Below, one piece after another: positions 1-8,501 of a DNA stretch of 64,000 nucleotides. The notes under the pieces were generated by a model that had not been told where the DNA came from, did not search any database, and saw nothing but the letters and a program-made list of their open reading frames with translations. The DNA comes from Saccharothrix sp. NRRL B-16348 (GTDB lineage: Bacteria > Actinomycetota > Actinomycetes > Mycobacteriales > Pseudonocardiaceae). The stretch covers positions 166,753-230,752 of the forward strand of contig NZ_LGED01000113.1 of assembly GCF_001280085.1 (NCBI RefSeq), given 5' to 3'. Each line of letters begins with the position of its first letter. Positions within the stretch are counted from its first letter, which is position 1. The translations under genes and the position numbers were made by a program.

Positions 1-1388
1 TGGCCATCGCCCGCGGCAGGCGGGCCGCCGCGCTCACCGAGATCAGGGCCGGCCTCACGGACCTCGACCACGTGCGGGACCGGATGGGCGGCCTGGAGCT
101 GCTGTCCGGCACCGCGCTGCACGGCCGGGAGCTGGCCGAGCTGGCCGTGCAGCTGGTGCTCGACGGCGGCAACGCGCGCCGGCTGTTCTCGTGGCTGGAG
201 CGCACGCGGGCGCAGACCTACCGCTACGAGCCGCTGACCCACGTCGGCAACCCCGAGCTGGCCGAGCGGATCGCCGAGGTCCGCAGCCTCACCCAGTCGA
301 TCCACCAGGCCGAGCACGACGGTCACGCGACCGGCGCGCTGCGCGCCCGCCGGGCCGAACGCCTCCGCGAGGCCAACCGGCTCGGCTGGCACACCGGCCG
401 GTGGGGCAGCCCGCGCCCGGTCGCCGGGCTGACCGACGTGATGGCCCGGCTCGGCGACCGGGCGCTGGTCAGCTTCGCGGCGTGCGAGGACGCCCTGGTC
501 GCGGTGGTCGTGGTGGGTTCCGACGTGCGGCTGGCCCGGCTCGGGTCGGCCGGGCAGGCGGCCGAGAGCGCCCGGATGCTGAACGCGGACCTCAACGCGC
601 TGGCCCCCGACCACCTGCCGGAGCCGTTGGTGCGGGTGATGTCGGCGTCGGCGTGCAAGCAGGCCGACCGGCTCGACGCGCAGCTGGTGCGACCGCTGGC
701 CGAGCTGATCGGCGAGCGGGAGCTGGTGGTGGTGCCGACCGGCGCGCTGTACGCGGTCCCGTGGGGTGTGCTGCCGACGTTGCGCGGCCGGCCGACCGTC
801 GTGGCGCCGTCCGCCACCGCGTGGCTGGCCGCGAACCGCGCCGAGAGCGGGCCCGCGGGGCGGACGGTGCTGGTCCGCGGACCCGGGCTGCCCGCCGCCG
901 TCGGCGAGATCGACAAGCTGGGCGCGCACTACGCCACCGCGGCGCTCATGTCGGGCCGGCAGGCGTCGGTCGCCACGGTGCTGGAGGCGTTGGACGGCGC
1001 CGAGATCGCGCACCTGGCCGCGCACGGCGTCCACGAGCCGGAGAACGCCCTGTTCTCCCGGCTGGAGCTGACCGACGGCCCGCTCTACGCGCACGAGATG
1101 GCGGGCCTCGCCCACCCGCCGCGGCAGGTCGTGCTGGCCGCGTGCGAACTCGCCCTCAACCGGATCCGCCCCGGCGACGAGCCCCTGGGCTTCGCCAGCG
1201 CCCTGCTCGCCAGCGGCTCGCAGGTGGTGGTCGCCCCGCTGAGCCGGGTCGGCGACCAGGCGTGCGCCGCCGCGATGGACGACTACCACCGCAGCCTGGC
1301 CGCCGGCGCGCGACCGGCCGTGGCGCTGGCGGACGCGATCGCCGTCGACCCGCTGCGGCGGCCGTTCGTCTGCCTCGGGAGCGGCTGA
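1..1388 (+). CDS. CHAT-domain protein, 5' end outside window
   Basis: The reading frame is open from base 3 with no start in view, so the N-terminus lies to the left of the window. The C-terminal part reads as a CHAT domain, a caspase-like cysteine peptidase fold. A catalytic His sits in HLAAHG near base 1020 and a Cys in VLAACE near base 1143, followed by GFASALLASG and a C-terminal GDEP-containing block. The N-terminal part is alpha-helical, as in actinobacterial TPR-CHAT proteins, but no clear TPR repeat can be read in the visible portion. CHAT proteins are often linked to regulated proteolysis or defence; no partner gene is visible here. The family call is good; the function is unknown. 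Confidence 0.8.
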   Translation, partial: AIARGRRAAALTEIRAGLTDLDHVRDRMGGLELLSGTALHGRELAELAVQLVLDGGNARRLFSWLERTRAQTYRYEPLTHVGNPELAERIAEVRSLTQSIHQAEHDGHATGALRARRAERLREANRLGWHTGRWGSPRPVAGLTDVMARLGDRALVSFAACEDALVAVVVVGSDVRLARLGSAGQAAESARMLNADLNALAPDHLPEPLVRVMSASACKQADRLDAQLVRPLAELIGERELVVVPTGALYAVPWGVLPTLRGRPTVVAPSATAWLAANRAESGPAGRTVLVRGPGLPAAVGEIDKLGAHYATAALMSGRQASVATVLEALDGAEIAHLAAHGVHEPENALFSRLELTDGPLYAHEMAGLAHPPRQVVLAACELALNRIRPGDEPLGFASALLASGSQVVVAPLSRVGDQACAAAMDDYHRSLAAGARPAVALADAIAVDPLRRPFVCLGSG

Positions 1389-1493
1389 CCGCGCCGCGAC
1401 CGGCGATCTTCACCGCGTCTTCCGGTGCTCGGCGAGGGCCGCCGATCACGCCGCTAGGCTCGCCCGCACCGTTGAGGTGGCGAGGGGGACGAC

Positions 1494-2441
1494 GTGAGCG
1501 AGATCGAGGACGTCGCGTGGGCGGACGCGTATCCGGGGGCCGGGCCGACGCTCGGCGAGATCTTCTGCCTGACCTTCGTCAAGGACGTCGACGAGACCGA
1601 GGCGTTGCGGCGGATGGGCGGGCTGCCCGACACCGTCGCGACCCGCGCGCTGCCCGACATCGGCGACCTGCACGACTACGACCACGGCTACCCCACCGTG
1701 GCGTCGGCGTTGTCGCTCGGCACGTGGACCGTCGTGTTCGAGCCCAACGGCTTCGAAGGCGTACACCTGGTGGCCGCCGTGTCGCGCGGGACCGAGGCGG
1801 TGTCCGTGCTGCGGCACGACTACGCGTCCCCCGCGTTCGGCTACGCGGTCGACGGCGAGCTGGTCACCTACTTCGACCCGACGTTCCCGAATCCCCGGCA
1901 CGGCGCCGACCCGGACCGCCTGCTCCCCCGGATGCTCGACGTCGGGTTCGGCGCGGACGAGGACGACGACGGCCACTTCGACGACACCATCGCCCGCTGC
2001 CTGCTGGTGGTCGAGCACATCACCGGCGTGCTGCCCGCGTTCGACGCGCTCACCGGCCCGTTGACCAGCGCGCACATCGAGCCGTGGTTCACCGAGGCGC
2101 CCAAGCGGCCGGCGTCGCGGCCCGGCCGCGACGAACCCGTGGACGCCGTCGCCGAGGTCCGGCGGCTCACCGGCCTGCACGGGCTGACGGACACACCGGG
2201 ACTCGCCGACGCGCTGGCGGCGGCCGAACGCGCGGAACCCGTGGTCGTCACCCCCGACAGCCCGCTCGGCCGGCACGTCCGCGCCTGGCTCACCGAGTCG
2301 CAGCGCGCCAGCTGGTCGCTCAACGACCACGGCGGACGCCACCGGATGACCGACGCCGAACGCCGCCGCGCCCACGACCTCGGCTGGCTCGCCCGTGCCC
2401 TGGGCGCCGCCCTCCGGCCCGACCTCACGCGCCCGCGCTGA
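1494..2441 (+). CDS. DUF6461 family protein
   Basis: A 315-residue soluble protein with GTG start. A purine-rich GAGGGGGAC lies just upstream and a TAGGCT -10-like box is at 1455-1460. The N-terminal half carries the blocks typical of DUF6461 proteins: FCLTFVKDVDETEALRRMGG, a WTVVFEPNGFEG segment and an FDPTFP motif. The function of this actinobacterial family is unknown. The last 17 bases overlap the end of the convergent MerR gene. Confidence 0.72.
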   Translation: MSEIEDVAWADAYPGAGPTLGEIFCLTFVKDVDETEALRRMGGLPDTVATRALPDIGDLHDYDHGYPTVASALSLGTWTVVFEPNGFEGVHLVAAVSRGTEAVSVLRHDYASPAFGYAVDGELVTYFDPTFPNPRHGADPDRLLPRMLDVGFGADEDDDGHFDDTIARCLLVVEHITGVLPAFDALTGPLTSAHIEPWFTEAPKRPASRPGRDEPVDAVAEVRRLTGLHGLTDTPGLADALAAAERAEPVVVTPDSPLGRHVRAWLTESQRASWSLNDHGGRHRMTDAERRRAHDLGWLARALGAALRPDLTRPR

Positions 2442-3144
2442 CCCGTGGGCCGCCGGGTCGCACCGGGATCTCCAGCACGGTGGCCGTGACGCCGTCCGCG
2501 TCGGTCAGGTGGTCCTCCACGGTCGGTCCGCCGATCGCCAGGCCGTGGCGGCGCAGCCAGTCGAACAGCTCCCGACCTGCGCGGACGACACCGGACGCCG
2601 GCGGCACCACCGCGCGCACGACGGTCCGCTCGGGCAGCGTCAACGGTTCGCCGCCGTCCGCCGCCACGGCCGCCGGGAAGCCGTTCGCCGGGAGGTCTTC
2701 GAGCCAGGTCAACACCGTGGTGGAGCACCAGGCGCCCAGCTCGGACGGGTGGCCGACCTCGACGCGCCGGACGCGTAGGCGGCGCGCGGCCACCGTGGTC
2801 CGCCGCGGCAGGATCGCGGTCTCGACGGCGAGGTGGTCCTCGGCCGCGGCGACGGCCTCCGACAGGGCGGCGATGTCGCGGCGGAGGACGTCCACCGTCT
2901 CGGTCAACGCTTGGCGCACGTGCGCGTCGGGCGCGTCGACCAGCTCGGCGATCTGGCGCAGCGACAGGCCGAGGCGGCGCAGGCCGCGGACGCGTTCCAG
3001 CCGGGTCAGCTCCGCCGCGCCGTACCAGCGGTAGCCGGTGGCCCGGTCCACGGCGGCCGGGCGCAGCAACCCGATCTTGTCGTAGTGGCGCAGGGTGCGG
3101 TCGGAGACGCCGGCCATCCGCGCCACCTGCCCGATGCGCCACAT
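2425..3144 (-). CDS. MerR-family transcriptional regulator with C-terminal effector domain
   Basis: A 239-residue regulator. The first ~70 residues are a MerR winged helix (IGQVARMAGVSDRTLRHYD, then DRATGYRWYG), followed by a dimerisation coiled coil. The C-terminal ~100 residues resemble a GyrI-like small-molecule binding domain (TipA/BmrR type). It is divergent from the membrane protein at 3185. The shared 40-bp gap holds a promoter with the long spacer that MerR activators act on, so that gene is the likely target. The ligand cannot be predicted. Confidence 0.88.
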   Translation of the reverse strand: MWRIGQVARMAGVSDRTLRHYDKIGLLRPAAVDRATGYRWYGAAELTRLERVRGLRRLGLSLRQIAELVDAPDAHVRQALTETVDVLRRDIAALSEAVAAAEDHLAVETAILPRRTTVAARRLRVRRVEVGHPSELGAWCSTTVLTWLEDLPANGFPAAVAADGGEPLTLPERTVVRAVVPPASGVVRAGRELFDWLRRHGLAIGGPTVEDHLTDADGVTATVLEIPVRPGGPRVSAGA

Positions 3145-3146
3145 GG

Positions 3147-3178
3147 TTGACCTTGCCCCTGCGTCAGGTTCCTACCGT
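3147..3178 (+). promoter_or_regulatory. MerR-type promoter with 20-bp spacer
   Basis: TTGACC at 3147-3152 and TACCGT at 3173-3178 are separated by 20 bp, longer than the usual 17 and typical of MerR-activated promoters. The spacer holds an imperfect dyad (GACCTTG ... CAGGTTC). The -10 box ends 6 nt before the ATG at 3185, which predicts a leaderless transcript. Confidence 0.6.
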
Positions 3179-3184
3179 CCGGCC

Positions 3185-3853
3185 ATGATCACTGCTCACC
3201 GGCTCACCGGTGTCCTGTTGTTGACCGCCCTTACGGCCATGGTCGCCGGTGCGGCCGTCGTCGTGCCATCGGGGTTGACCCTGAATCCGACCGAAACCGC
3301 CGCCACACTGGCCGCGATCCGCGCGCGGCCCGCGCTGCACCTGGTCGAGCTGGGGCTCGACGTGATCGGCTGGACGGCCCTCGTCGCCGCCGCGCTCACG
3401 ATGGCCGCCCGACGGGTGGCGTTGCTGCCGTCCGGGCTGCTCGCGTGCGCGGGGCTGGCCGGGCTGCTCCACGACGCGGGCAACCTGGCGGTGACCCAGC
3501 TGGCCGCCGAACCCGCCGCCGTCGAGGTGGCCAGGGCGGTGCTGCTCACGGCCAAGTGGACCGTCGACCTGGCCGGGTTGCTGTGGGTCGCGGCCACCGC
3601 CGCCGCCGTGCTCCAAGTCCCCATGGCGGCCGGGCTGCGCCGGGCCGGTGTGGTCGCCGCGCTGTCCGGCCTCGCTTCCGTGGTGCTGCCTTGGACGACC
3701 GGGACGGCCGGCCCCTCGCCGGTGGTGGAGCAGGTGGGCTACGCGCTCCACCTGCCGGTCATGGCCTGGTACGCCGTGCTGGGGTGGCGGGAACTCCGCG
3801 GCCGGGCGTCCGTGGGTCGCGTTGGCGGTGTCGGTCGGCCGTCGAACGGGTAA
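3185..3853 (+). CDS. Four- to six-helix membrane protein, likely MerR target
   Basis: A 222-residue hydrophobic protein. The first helix spans about residues 6-28, and further hydrophobic stretches lie near 55-75, 80-100, 125-150, 160-180 and 190-210. I recognise no catalytic motif; the overall pattern resembles DUF4386-like membrane proteins, but weakly. The ATG is chosen because the -10 box lies 6 nt upstream, implying leaderless translation. Divergence from the MerR gene suggests MerR-controlled stress or drug response. Confidence 0.7.
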   Translation: MITAHRLTGVLLLTALTAMVAGAAVVVPSGLTLNPTETAATLAAIRARPALHLVELGLDVIGWTALVAAALTMAARRVALLPSGLLACAGLAGLLHDAGNLAVTQLAAEPAAVEVARAVLLTAKWTVDLAGLLWVAATAAAVLQVPMAAGLRRAGVVAALSGLASVVLPWTTGTAGPSPVVEQVGYALHLPVMAWYAVLGWRELRGRASVGRVGGVGRPSNG

Positions 3854-3898
3854 AGGTGGAAGACGGTCAGCAGCCGGGAACGGGGTGAGGGAGCGGCC

Positions 3899-4309
3899 GT
3901 GCACGGTGATGTCGATCAGCCGTCGGTGACGGTCGAGGACGTGGGTGACGACGGTGTGGTGGTCGCCGCCGTGCACGGCGACTTCGACGTCGACAGCTTC
4001 CGCGACGTGCGCGAAGCGCTGTTCACCTGCCTGAACGGCCGCGCGTCCGCGTTGGTGGTCGACCTGCGCGACGTGGGGTTCTTCGGGTCGATGGGCATCG
4101 CGGTGCTGGTGGAGGCACGGCAGCGCGCCGACGTGGTGGGCGCCGGGTTCGCCGTGGTGGCGGGCAGGCGCACGGTGGCGCGGCCGATCCGCATGACCGA
4201 CACCGAGGACCTGCTGCGGCTGCACCGCACCCAGGACGAGGCGCTGGCCACCGTGCGCGCCCGGTCCGCGCCCGGCACGGACACCGGTTTCTCCTGGTGG
4301 TCGTCGTGA
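3899..4309 (+). CDS. STAS-domain anti-anti-sigma factor-like protein
   Basis: A 136-residue single STAS domain with GTG start. The strand VVVAAVHGDFDVDS and the loop VGFFGSMGIAVLVEA match the STAS phosphorylation loop, with Ser in GSMG as the likely target of an anti-sigma kinase. Proteins of this type bind RsbW-like kinases in partner-switching control of alternative sigma factors. No RsbW-type kinase or sigma factor is adjacent; the neighbour is a Hanks-type kinase in convergent orientation. Confidence 0.85.
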   Translation: MHGDVDQPSVTVEDVGDDGVVVAAVHGDFDVDSFRDVREALFTCLNGRASALVVDLRDVGFFGSMGIAVLVEARQRADVVGAGFAVVAGRRTVARPIRMTDTEDLLRLHRTQDEALATVRARSAPGTDTGFSWWSS

Positions 4310-4321
4310 GGCCGGCTCGGC

Positions 4322-5863
4322 TCACACCTGGTCGAGGCCGATGAGGAGCAACCGGCCGTCCCGCGCGACGACCGTCACGAGGTAGTCCTCGGTGACCGGG
4401 TCGGCGTCGTCCTGGGGTGTGAGTTCGAGGGTCACGTCGACGGCGTAGGTGGACCCGTCGGCCTCGACCTCCGGCTCGCCGCTCAGCGCGACGGCTCGGT
4501 AGGCGCTCCAGAACTGGTCGTCCTCCCACTCCGCCGGCCGGTTCTCCGGTGCCCAGTTCGCCCGTGCCGTGGCGGGGTCGTGCGGGAGGTTGGCGAAGTG
4601 GTCGCGCACGAACGCGGCGACCGTCGCGGCGTCCGGCGCTTCCGCTTCGGTCGACTCGGTGGTCTGCTCCGACGTCGGGTAGGCGTCCGAGGTGGGCGCG
4701 TCCGAGGTGGTTGCCTCGGTGGTGGCGGCCGGCTCCGCCGCGGTGGTGGTGGTCGGCTCGGACGTGTTCGGCGCGGCCGACTGCCCCGGGCGGTCGAGCA
4801 GGGACGCGATCAGCACGGTGGCCGCGATGGCGACCATCACGGCCGCCGCGAGGACCGGCACGACCCACCGGCGGCGCGTGTCCGGGGTGGGCGGTGCTGT
4901 TCCGGGAGGTGCTGTCATCGGCGGTGCCGCCATCGGACGTGCCGTCACGGGTGGTGCGGCGACCGCGGTCGGTGTGTACGCCGGGGACATGGCCCTGGTG
5001 GGCGGCGGCGCGGAAGGGGTGGGCGCGGAAGGTGCAAACGGCGTGGGCTGGGTGGGCGCGGAACCGGTCAGGGCGGCCAGTTCACGGCTCGCCTGCTCCG
5101 CTCTCGGCCGGGCGGCCGGGTCGTTGGCCAGCAACCTCGTCAGCACACCGGTGAGCGGGCCGGACCGCGTCGGCGGCACGACCCGGCCGCCGGCGATCCG
5201 GTGCAGCATCCCGAGGTCGTTGTCACCGCCGCCGAACGGCGGCCTGCCCTCCACCAGCGCGTAGAGGGTGGCGCCGAGCGAGAACAGGTCGGACGCCGGC
5301 GTCGGGTCCGCGCCGCGGGCCAGTTCCGGCGCGAGGTAGGCCAACGTGCCCGCGAGCATCCCGGTCCTGGTGACGGTCACGTCGCCGACCGCGCGCGAGA
5401 TCCCGAAGTCGGTGATCTTGACCGTGCCGTCGGCGCCGAGCAGGACGTTGCCGGGCTTGATGTCGCGGTGCACCACGCCCGCCCGGTGCGCGGCGGCCAG
5501 CGCGGAGGCGACGTGACCACCGATGCGCGCCGCTTCGACCGGCGGCAGCGGGCCGCGTTCGGTGAGGACCGCCGCCAGGCTGCGCGAGGGCACGTACTCC
5601 ATCACCAGGCACGGCTTGCCGTCCTCGACGACCACGTCGAACACGCCGACCGCGTTCGGGTGCTGGAGCCGGGCGGCGATGCGGGCCTCGCGCATGGCCC
5701 GCCGGCAGGCCTCGTCCACCTCGGCCGCGTCCAGGCCGGGCAGGAGGAGCTGCTTGATCGCGACGTCCCGGTGCAGCAGCTCGTCGTGCGCGCGCCAGAC
5801 CACGCCCATCGCGCCGCTGCCGAGCCGTTCCACCGGGGTGTAGCGGTTGCCGACCTTGTCCAC
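4322..5863 (-). CDS. PknB-type membrane Ser/Thr protein kinase
   Basis: A 513-residue Hanks-type kinase. Residues ~8-260 form the kinase domain: G-loop GSGAMGVV, VAIKQ lysine, HRDIKPGNVL catalytic loop, TDFG metal-binding motif, APE in the activation segment and the DLFSLG helix. A Pro/Thr-rich linker (~270-340) leads to one transmembrane helix (~345-367), then a Thr/Ser/Glu-rich extracytoplasmic stalk and a ~95-residue globular C-terminal domain, not PASTA repeats. The GTG start is chosen because it aligns with the usual kinase N-terminus and lies 8 nt after a TAGCCT box, suggesting a leaderless transcript. The substrate is unknown. Confidence 0.93.
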   Translation of the reverse strand: MDKVGNRYTPVERLGSGAMGVVWRAHDELLHRDVAIKQLLLPGLDAAEVDEACRRAMREARIAARLQHPNAVGVFDVVVEDGKPCLVMEYVPSRSLAAVLTERGPLPPVEAARIGGHVASALAAAHRAGVVHRDIKPGNVLLGADGTVKITDFGISRAVGDVTVTRTGMLAGTLAYLAPELARGADPTPASDLFSLGATLYALVEGRPPFGGGDNDLGMLHRIAGGRVVPPTRSGPLTGVLTRLLANDPAARPRAEQASRELAALTGSAPTQPTPFAPSAPTPSAPPPTRAMSPAYTPTAVAAPPVTARPMAAPPMTAPPGTAPPTPDTRRRWVVPVLAAAVMVAIAATVLIASLLDRPGQSAAPNTSEPTTTTAAEPAATTEATTSDAPTSDAYPTSEQTTESTEAEAPDAATVAAFVRDHFANLPHDPATARANWAPENRPAEWEDDQFWSAYRAVALSGEPEVEADGSTYAVDVTLELTPQDDADPVTEDYLVTVVARDGRLLLIGLDQV

Positions 5864-6125
5864 GCGGGCAGAGGCTAATCGAGTCGCCGCGCCCGCACGG
5901 CCGGTTGCGGAAGTCGCCACGCCGGCCCGAAGCTCAGCCGAAGTCCTCGGGCACCACCCCCGCGTTGGCGGACCCTCCGCAGCCGTCGTGGTCGAGCCGA
6001 CCCGGCACGGGATCCAAGACCGGCAGCCGCCGCACCGCTCGGAGAACCGGGACTCTTCGTGCTTCCGGTCGGCCCGCCGGCGACCCTCCTCGGACTACGC
6101 TCGACGGTGTCGGGAGGAGCCGTTC

Positions 6126-6356
6126 ATGACGGACGAGGAGCTCGTGGTCGAGTTCGCCCTGACCCGGCTGGACAACCCCGGCCTCGACCTGGACGAGATC
6201 GCCGCGCTCGTGGTCCGCCGGGTCGGTCACGACCGCATGCTGGAGTTCGCCTCCCGGAACCTCGCCACGCGCGGCGAGCTGAGGGGTGCGGCGTTCCCGT
6301 CCGCGGTCGAGCACGTGCTGCGGGTCGTGCTGACGCTGCGCGGCCCGGCGGACTGA
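6126..6356 (+). CDS. Small hypothetical protein
   Basis: A 76-residue protein preceded by a strong GGGAGGAG ribosome site 6 nt before the ATG. It is acidic at the N-terminus (TDEELVVEFALTRLDNPGLD) and probably all alpha-helical. No family is recognised. It ends 11 nt before the stop of the convergent DUF6292 gene. Confidence 0.6.
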   Translation: MTDEELVVEFALTRLDNPGLDLDEIAALVVRRVGHDRMLEFASRNLATRGELRGAAFPSAVEHVLRVVLTLRGPAD

Positions 6357-6367
6357 AGCCCGGACGG

Positions 6368-6790
6368 TCAGAGCACCTTGGCGGGCGCGCGGTCGGCGTA
6401 CTCGACCAGCAGGTCGGCCAGGTGGTCCTCGATCGGCATGGCGGGCGGCTCCGGGTGGTCGGGACGGCGGCCGGCGACCAGGTCCGAGACGAACACGGTG
6501 ACCGCCTCCGGCGACGGCAGCACCGGCGGGCCCAGGTAGGTCAGCGGGACCAGGTCCGCGCCCCGGCCGACCTCGATCCCGGCGCACCACCCGGTGTGCT
6601 CGTCCCACACGAGCGCCAGGTCGTTGTCCGGGTGCCGCGGCACCCGCTGGTCCAGGGCGATGTAGGCGGTGGCGTCCGGCGCGCACTCGTACCAGCACGA
6701 CTCCAGGTCGATCCCCAGCCTCCGGGCGATCAGCCGCAGGTACTGCCGCAGGCCCCGGTCCTCCGGGCCCTCCGCCTCGATCCCGACCAT
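6368..6790 (-). CDS. DUF6292 family protein
   Basis: A 140-residue protein with the DUF6292 pattern: an N-terminal RGLRQYLRLIARRLGID helix, a CWYECAPDATAYIALD segment and LALVWDEHTGWCAGIEV. DUF6292 proteins are frequent in Pseudonocardiaceae and have no known function. The ATG is preceded by GGAGG with 6-nt spacing. An upstream AT-richer stretch (about 6830-6900) is the probable promoter. Confidence 0.75.
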   Translation of the reverse strand: MVGIEAEGPEDRGLRQYLRLIARRLGIDLESCWYECAPDATAYIALDQRVPRHPDNDLALVWDEHTGWCAGIEVGRGADLVPLTYLGPPVLPSPEAVTVFVSDLVAGRRPDHPEPPAMPIEDHLADLLVEYADRAPAKVL

Positions 6791-6935
6791 CGACGACCTC
6801 CACCCGCGGGCGCGCCACGGCAAGGGCACATCTCAATTGGTCTCAGTCTGCATCCACTCGACAGCCGAGGGCATTAGACCATTCGGATGAGAGACCGTGA
6901 CGCCACGTGCCCGCCGAACGCCGTAGCGCGAGGTT

Positions 6936-7607
6936 TCAGACGCTGCGCAACACCGAGACGACGGCACCGAGGATCACGGCCTGGTCGCCGTCGATGACGT
7001 CGTAGGCCCGGTTGCGCGGCTCCAGGAACACGTGCCCGTCGCGACGCCGGTACACCTTGACGGTCGCCTCGCCGTCGATCATCGCGGCCACGATCTGGCC
7101 CGAGTGCGCCTCGTGCTGCTGCCGCACCACCACGATGTCGCCGTCGCAGATCGCCGCGTCCACCATCGAGTCGCCGCGCACCCGCAGGCCGAAGACGGTG
7201 CCGCGCCCGGTCAGCTCGCGCGGCAGGCTCAGCACGTCGTCGACGTGCTCCTCGGCCGCGATGGGCGTGCCGGCGGCGATGTGACCGACCACGGGCACGG
7301 GGACCGAGTCGGCGCTCGCCCGCGTCGACGGCTCGTGCAGGAACAGCCGCACGTCCATCGGCCGCGACATGGCGGCGCCGCGCCGCAGGAAACCCTTGTC
7401 CTCCAAGGCCGCCAGGTGCTTCGACACCGAGGACGACGACCGCAGGCCGACCGCGTCGCCGATCTCCCGCGTGCTCGGCGAGTACCCGTGCCTGACCACC
7501 CAGTCGCGGATCACGGCCAGGATGCGCTGCTGGCGCGGCGGGAGGGTGGAGGTGTCCAGGTGCTCGAACGCGTCAAGATCGTCGTAGGCGGTCACCTGCG
7601 CGATCAT
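6936..7607 (-). CDS. lexA: LexA-family self-cleaving repressor
   Basis: A 223-residue LexA-type repressor. Residues ~18-85 form the winged-helix DNA-binding domain (PPRQQRILAVIRDWVVRHG, STREIGDAVGLRSSSSVSKHL). Residues ~100-223 form the S24 peptidase domain, with an Ala-Gly cleavage site in HIAAGTPI, nucleophile Ser in RGDSM and general-base Lys in ATVKV. RecA-stimulated autocleavage is therefore expected. No actinobacterial SOS box (GAAC...GTTC) is visible before the gene, and recA or dinB is not adjacent. It may be a paralogue with its own regulon rather than the main SOS regulator. Confidence 0.9.
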   Translation of the reverse strand: MIAQVTAYDDLDAFEHLDTSTLPPRQQRILAVIRDWVVRHGYSPSTREIGDAVGLRSSSSVSKHLAALEDKGFLRRGAAMSRPMDVRLFLHEPSTRASADSVPVPVVGHIAAGTPIAAEEHVDDVLSLPRELTGRGTVFGLRVRGDSMVDAAICDGDIVVVRQQHEAHSGQIVAAMIDGEATVKVYRRRDGHVFLEPRNRAYDVIDGDQAVILGAVVSVLRSV

Positions 7608-7636
7608 AGAGCGGGGTGACGCGGGCCGCGCCCGGG

Positions 7637-7679
7637 TACTAAGTTACCGGTTAGTAGCATGGTTACCGGCTAGTAGCAT
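7637..7679. promoter_or_regulatory. Tandem 18-bp repeats and dyad between lexA and crotonase genes
   Basis: Two direct repeats, GTTACCGGTTAGTAGCAT (7643-7660) and GTTACCGGCTAGTAGCAT (7662-7679), differ by one base and have a 19-bp period. The first overlaps a dyad, TACTAA at 7637-7642 and TTAGTA at 7651-7656, of the kind bound by TetR repressors of acyl-CoA metabolism. Each repeat also holds a TAGCAT -10-like hexamer. They lie 27 nt before the crotonase start and probably control it. Confidence 0.5.
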
Positions 7680-7705
7680 CCGTCCGGAGACCCAGGAGGA
7701 CCCCC

Positions 7706-8377
7706 ATGCCGACGCTCGACCGCCACGACGACGTGTTCATCCTCGACCTCGGGGACACCGAGAACCGGTTCCACCCCGACTGGATCGCGTCGGTCGACGC
7801 CGCGCTCGGCGAGGTGGAGCGGGCGGAGGGCGCCCGCGCCCTGGTCACCACCGCCACCGGCAAGTTCTTCTCCAACGGCCTCGACCTGGAGTGGTTGATG
7901 GCCAACGGCGACCACTACCGCGAGTACGTCGTGTCCGTGCACGAGCTGTTCGCGCGGGTGCTGTCGTTGCCGGTGATCACGGTGGCCGCGCTGCAGGGCC
8001 ACACGTTCGCCGCCGGCGCGATGTTGTCCCTGGCGCACGACTTCCGCGTGATGCGCGCCGACCGCGGGTTCTGGTGCCTGCCCGAGGCCGAGATCAACAT
8101 CCCGTTCACGCCGGGCATGTCCGCGTTGATCCAGGCCAGGCTGAGCCCGCGGACCGCGCACGAGGCCATGACGACGGCCCGCCGCTACGGGGGCGACGAC
8201 GCGCTGGCCGCCGGCATCGTCGACCGCGCCGTGGGCGAGGACGCGGTCCGGTCGACCGCGGTCGAGATCGCCGCGGCGCAGGTCGGCAAGGCAGGCCCCA
8301 CGCTGGGCACCATCAAGGCCCGCATGTACGGGTCCGCTTTGGACACGTTGCGGGACAAGGACAACCTGCTCGGCTGA
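7706..8377 (+). CDS. Enoyl-CoA hydratase/isomerase (crotonase) family
   Basis: A 223-residue crotonase. The oxyanion-hole segments are FFSNGLDLEW (residues ~50-60) and ALQGHTFAAGAMLSLAHD (~92-110). The usual hydratase glutamates are not in canonical positions; CLPEAEINIPF lies in the second active-site region and suggests an isomerase. It is slightly shorter than typical (about 255) and lacks the C-terminal helical arm. An AGGAGG site lies 7 nt before the ATG. The gene is monocistronic, closed by a strong hairpin, so a link to the polyketide locus is not shown. Confidence 0.85.
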   Translation: MPTLDRHDDVFILDLGDTENRFHPDWIASVDAALGEVERAEGARALVTTATGKFFSNGLDLEWLMANGDHYREYVVSVHELFARVLSLPVITVAALQGHTFAAGAMLSLAHDFRVMRADRGFWCLPEAEINIPFTPGMSALIQARLSPRTAHEAMTTARRYGGDDALAAGIVDRAVGEDAVRSTAVEIAAAQVGKAGPTLGTIKARMYGSALDTLRDKDNLLG

Positions 8378-8387
8378 GCCTCCGAGG

Positions 8388-8429
8388 GGAGTGGCCTCCG
8401 ACCTGGGGGTCGACATCGGAGGCCACTCC
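8388..8429 (+). terminator. Hairpin terminator after crotonase gene
   Basis: A perfect 14-bp inverted repeat (GGAGTGGCCTCCGA at 8388-8401, TCGGAGGCCACTCC at 8416-8429) with a 14-nt loop, 11 nt after the stop codon. It has no U tract, as is usual in high-GC actinobacteria. Confidence 0.75.
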
Positions 8430-8501
8430 GGGAAGCGCCCGAGCGGCACGTTCGCGGTGCGGTCGCGCCGCGGGTGACCTCGCGGCGGGTCGACCGTCGC
8501 G

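Noticed and set aside
191..3034. 947-codon rightward frame across the CHAT and DUF6461 genes
   Set aside because: It crosses two well-supported genes and a convergent gene in another frame and is Arg/Gly-rich shadow sequence.
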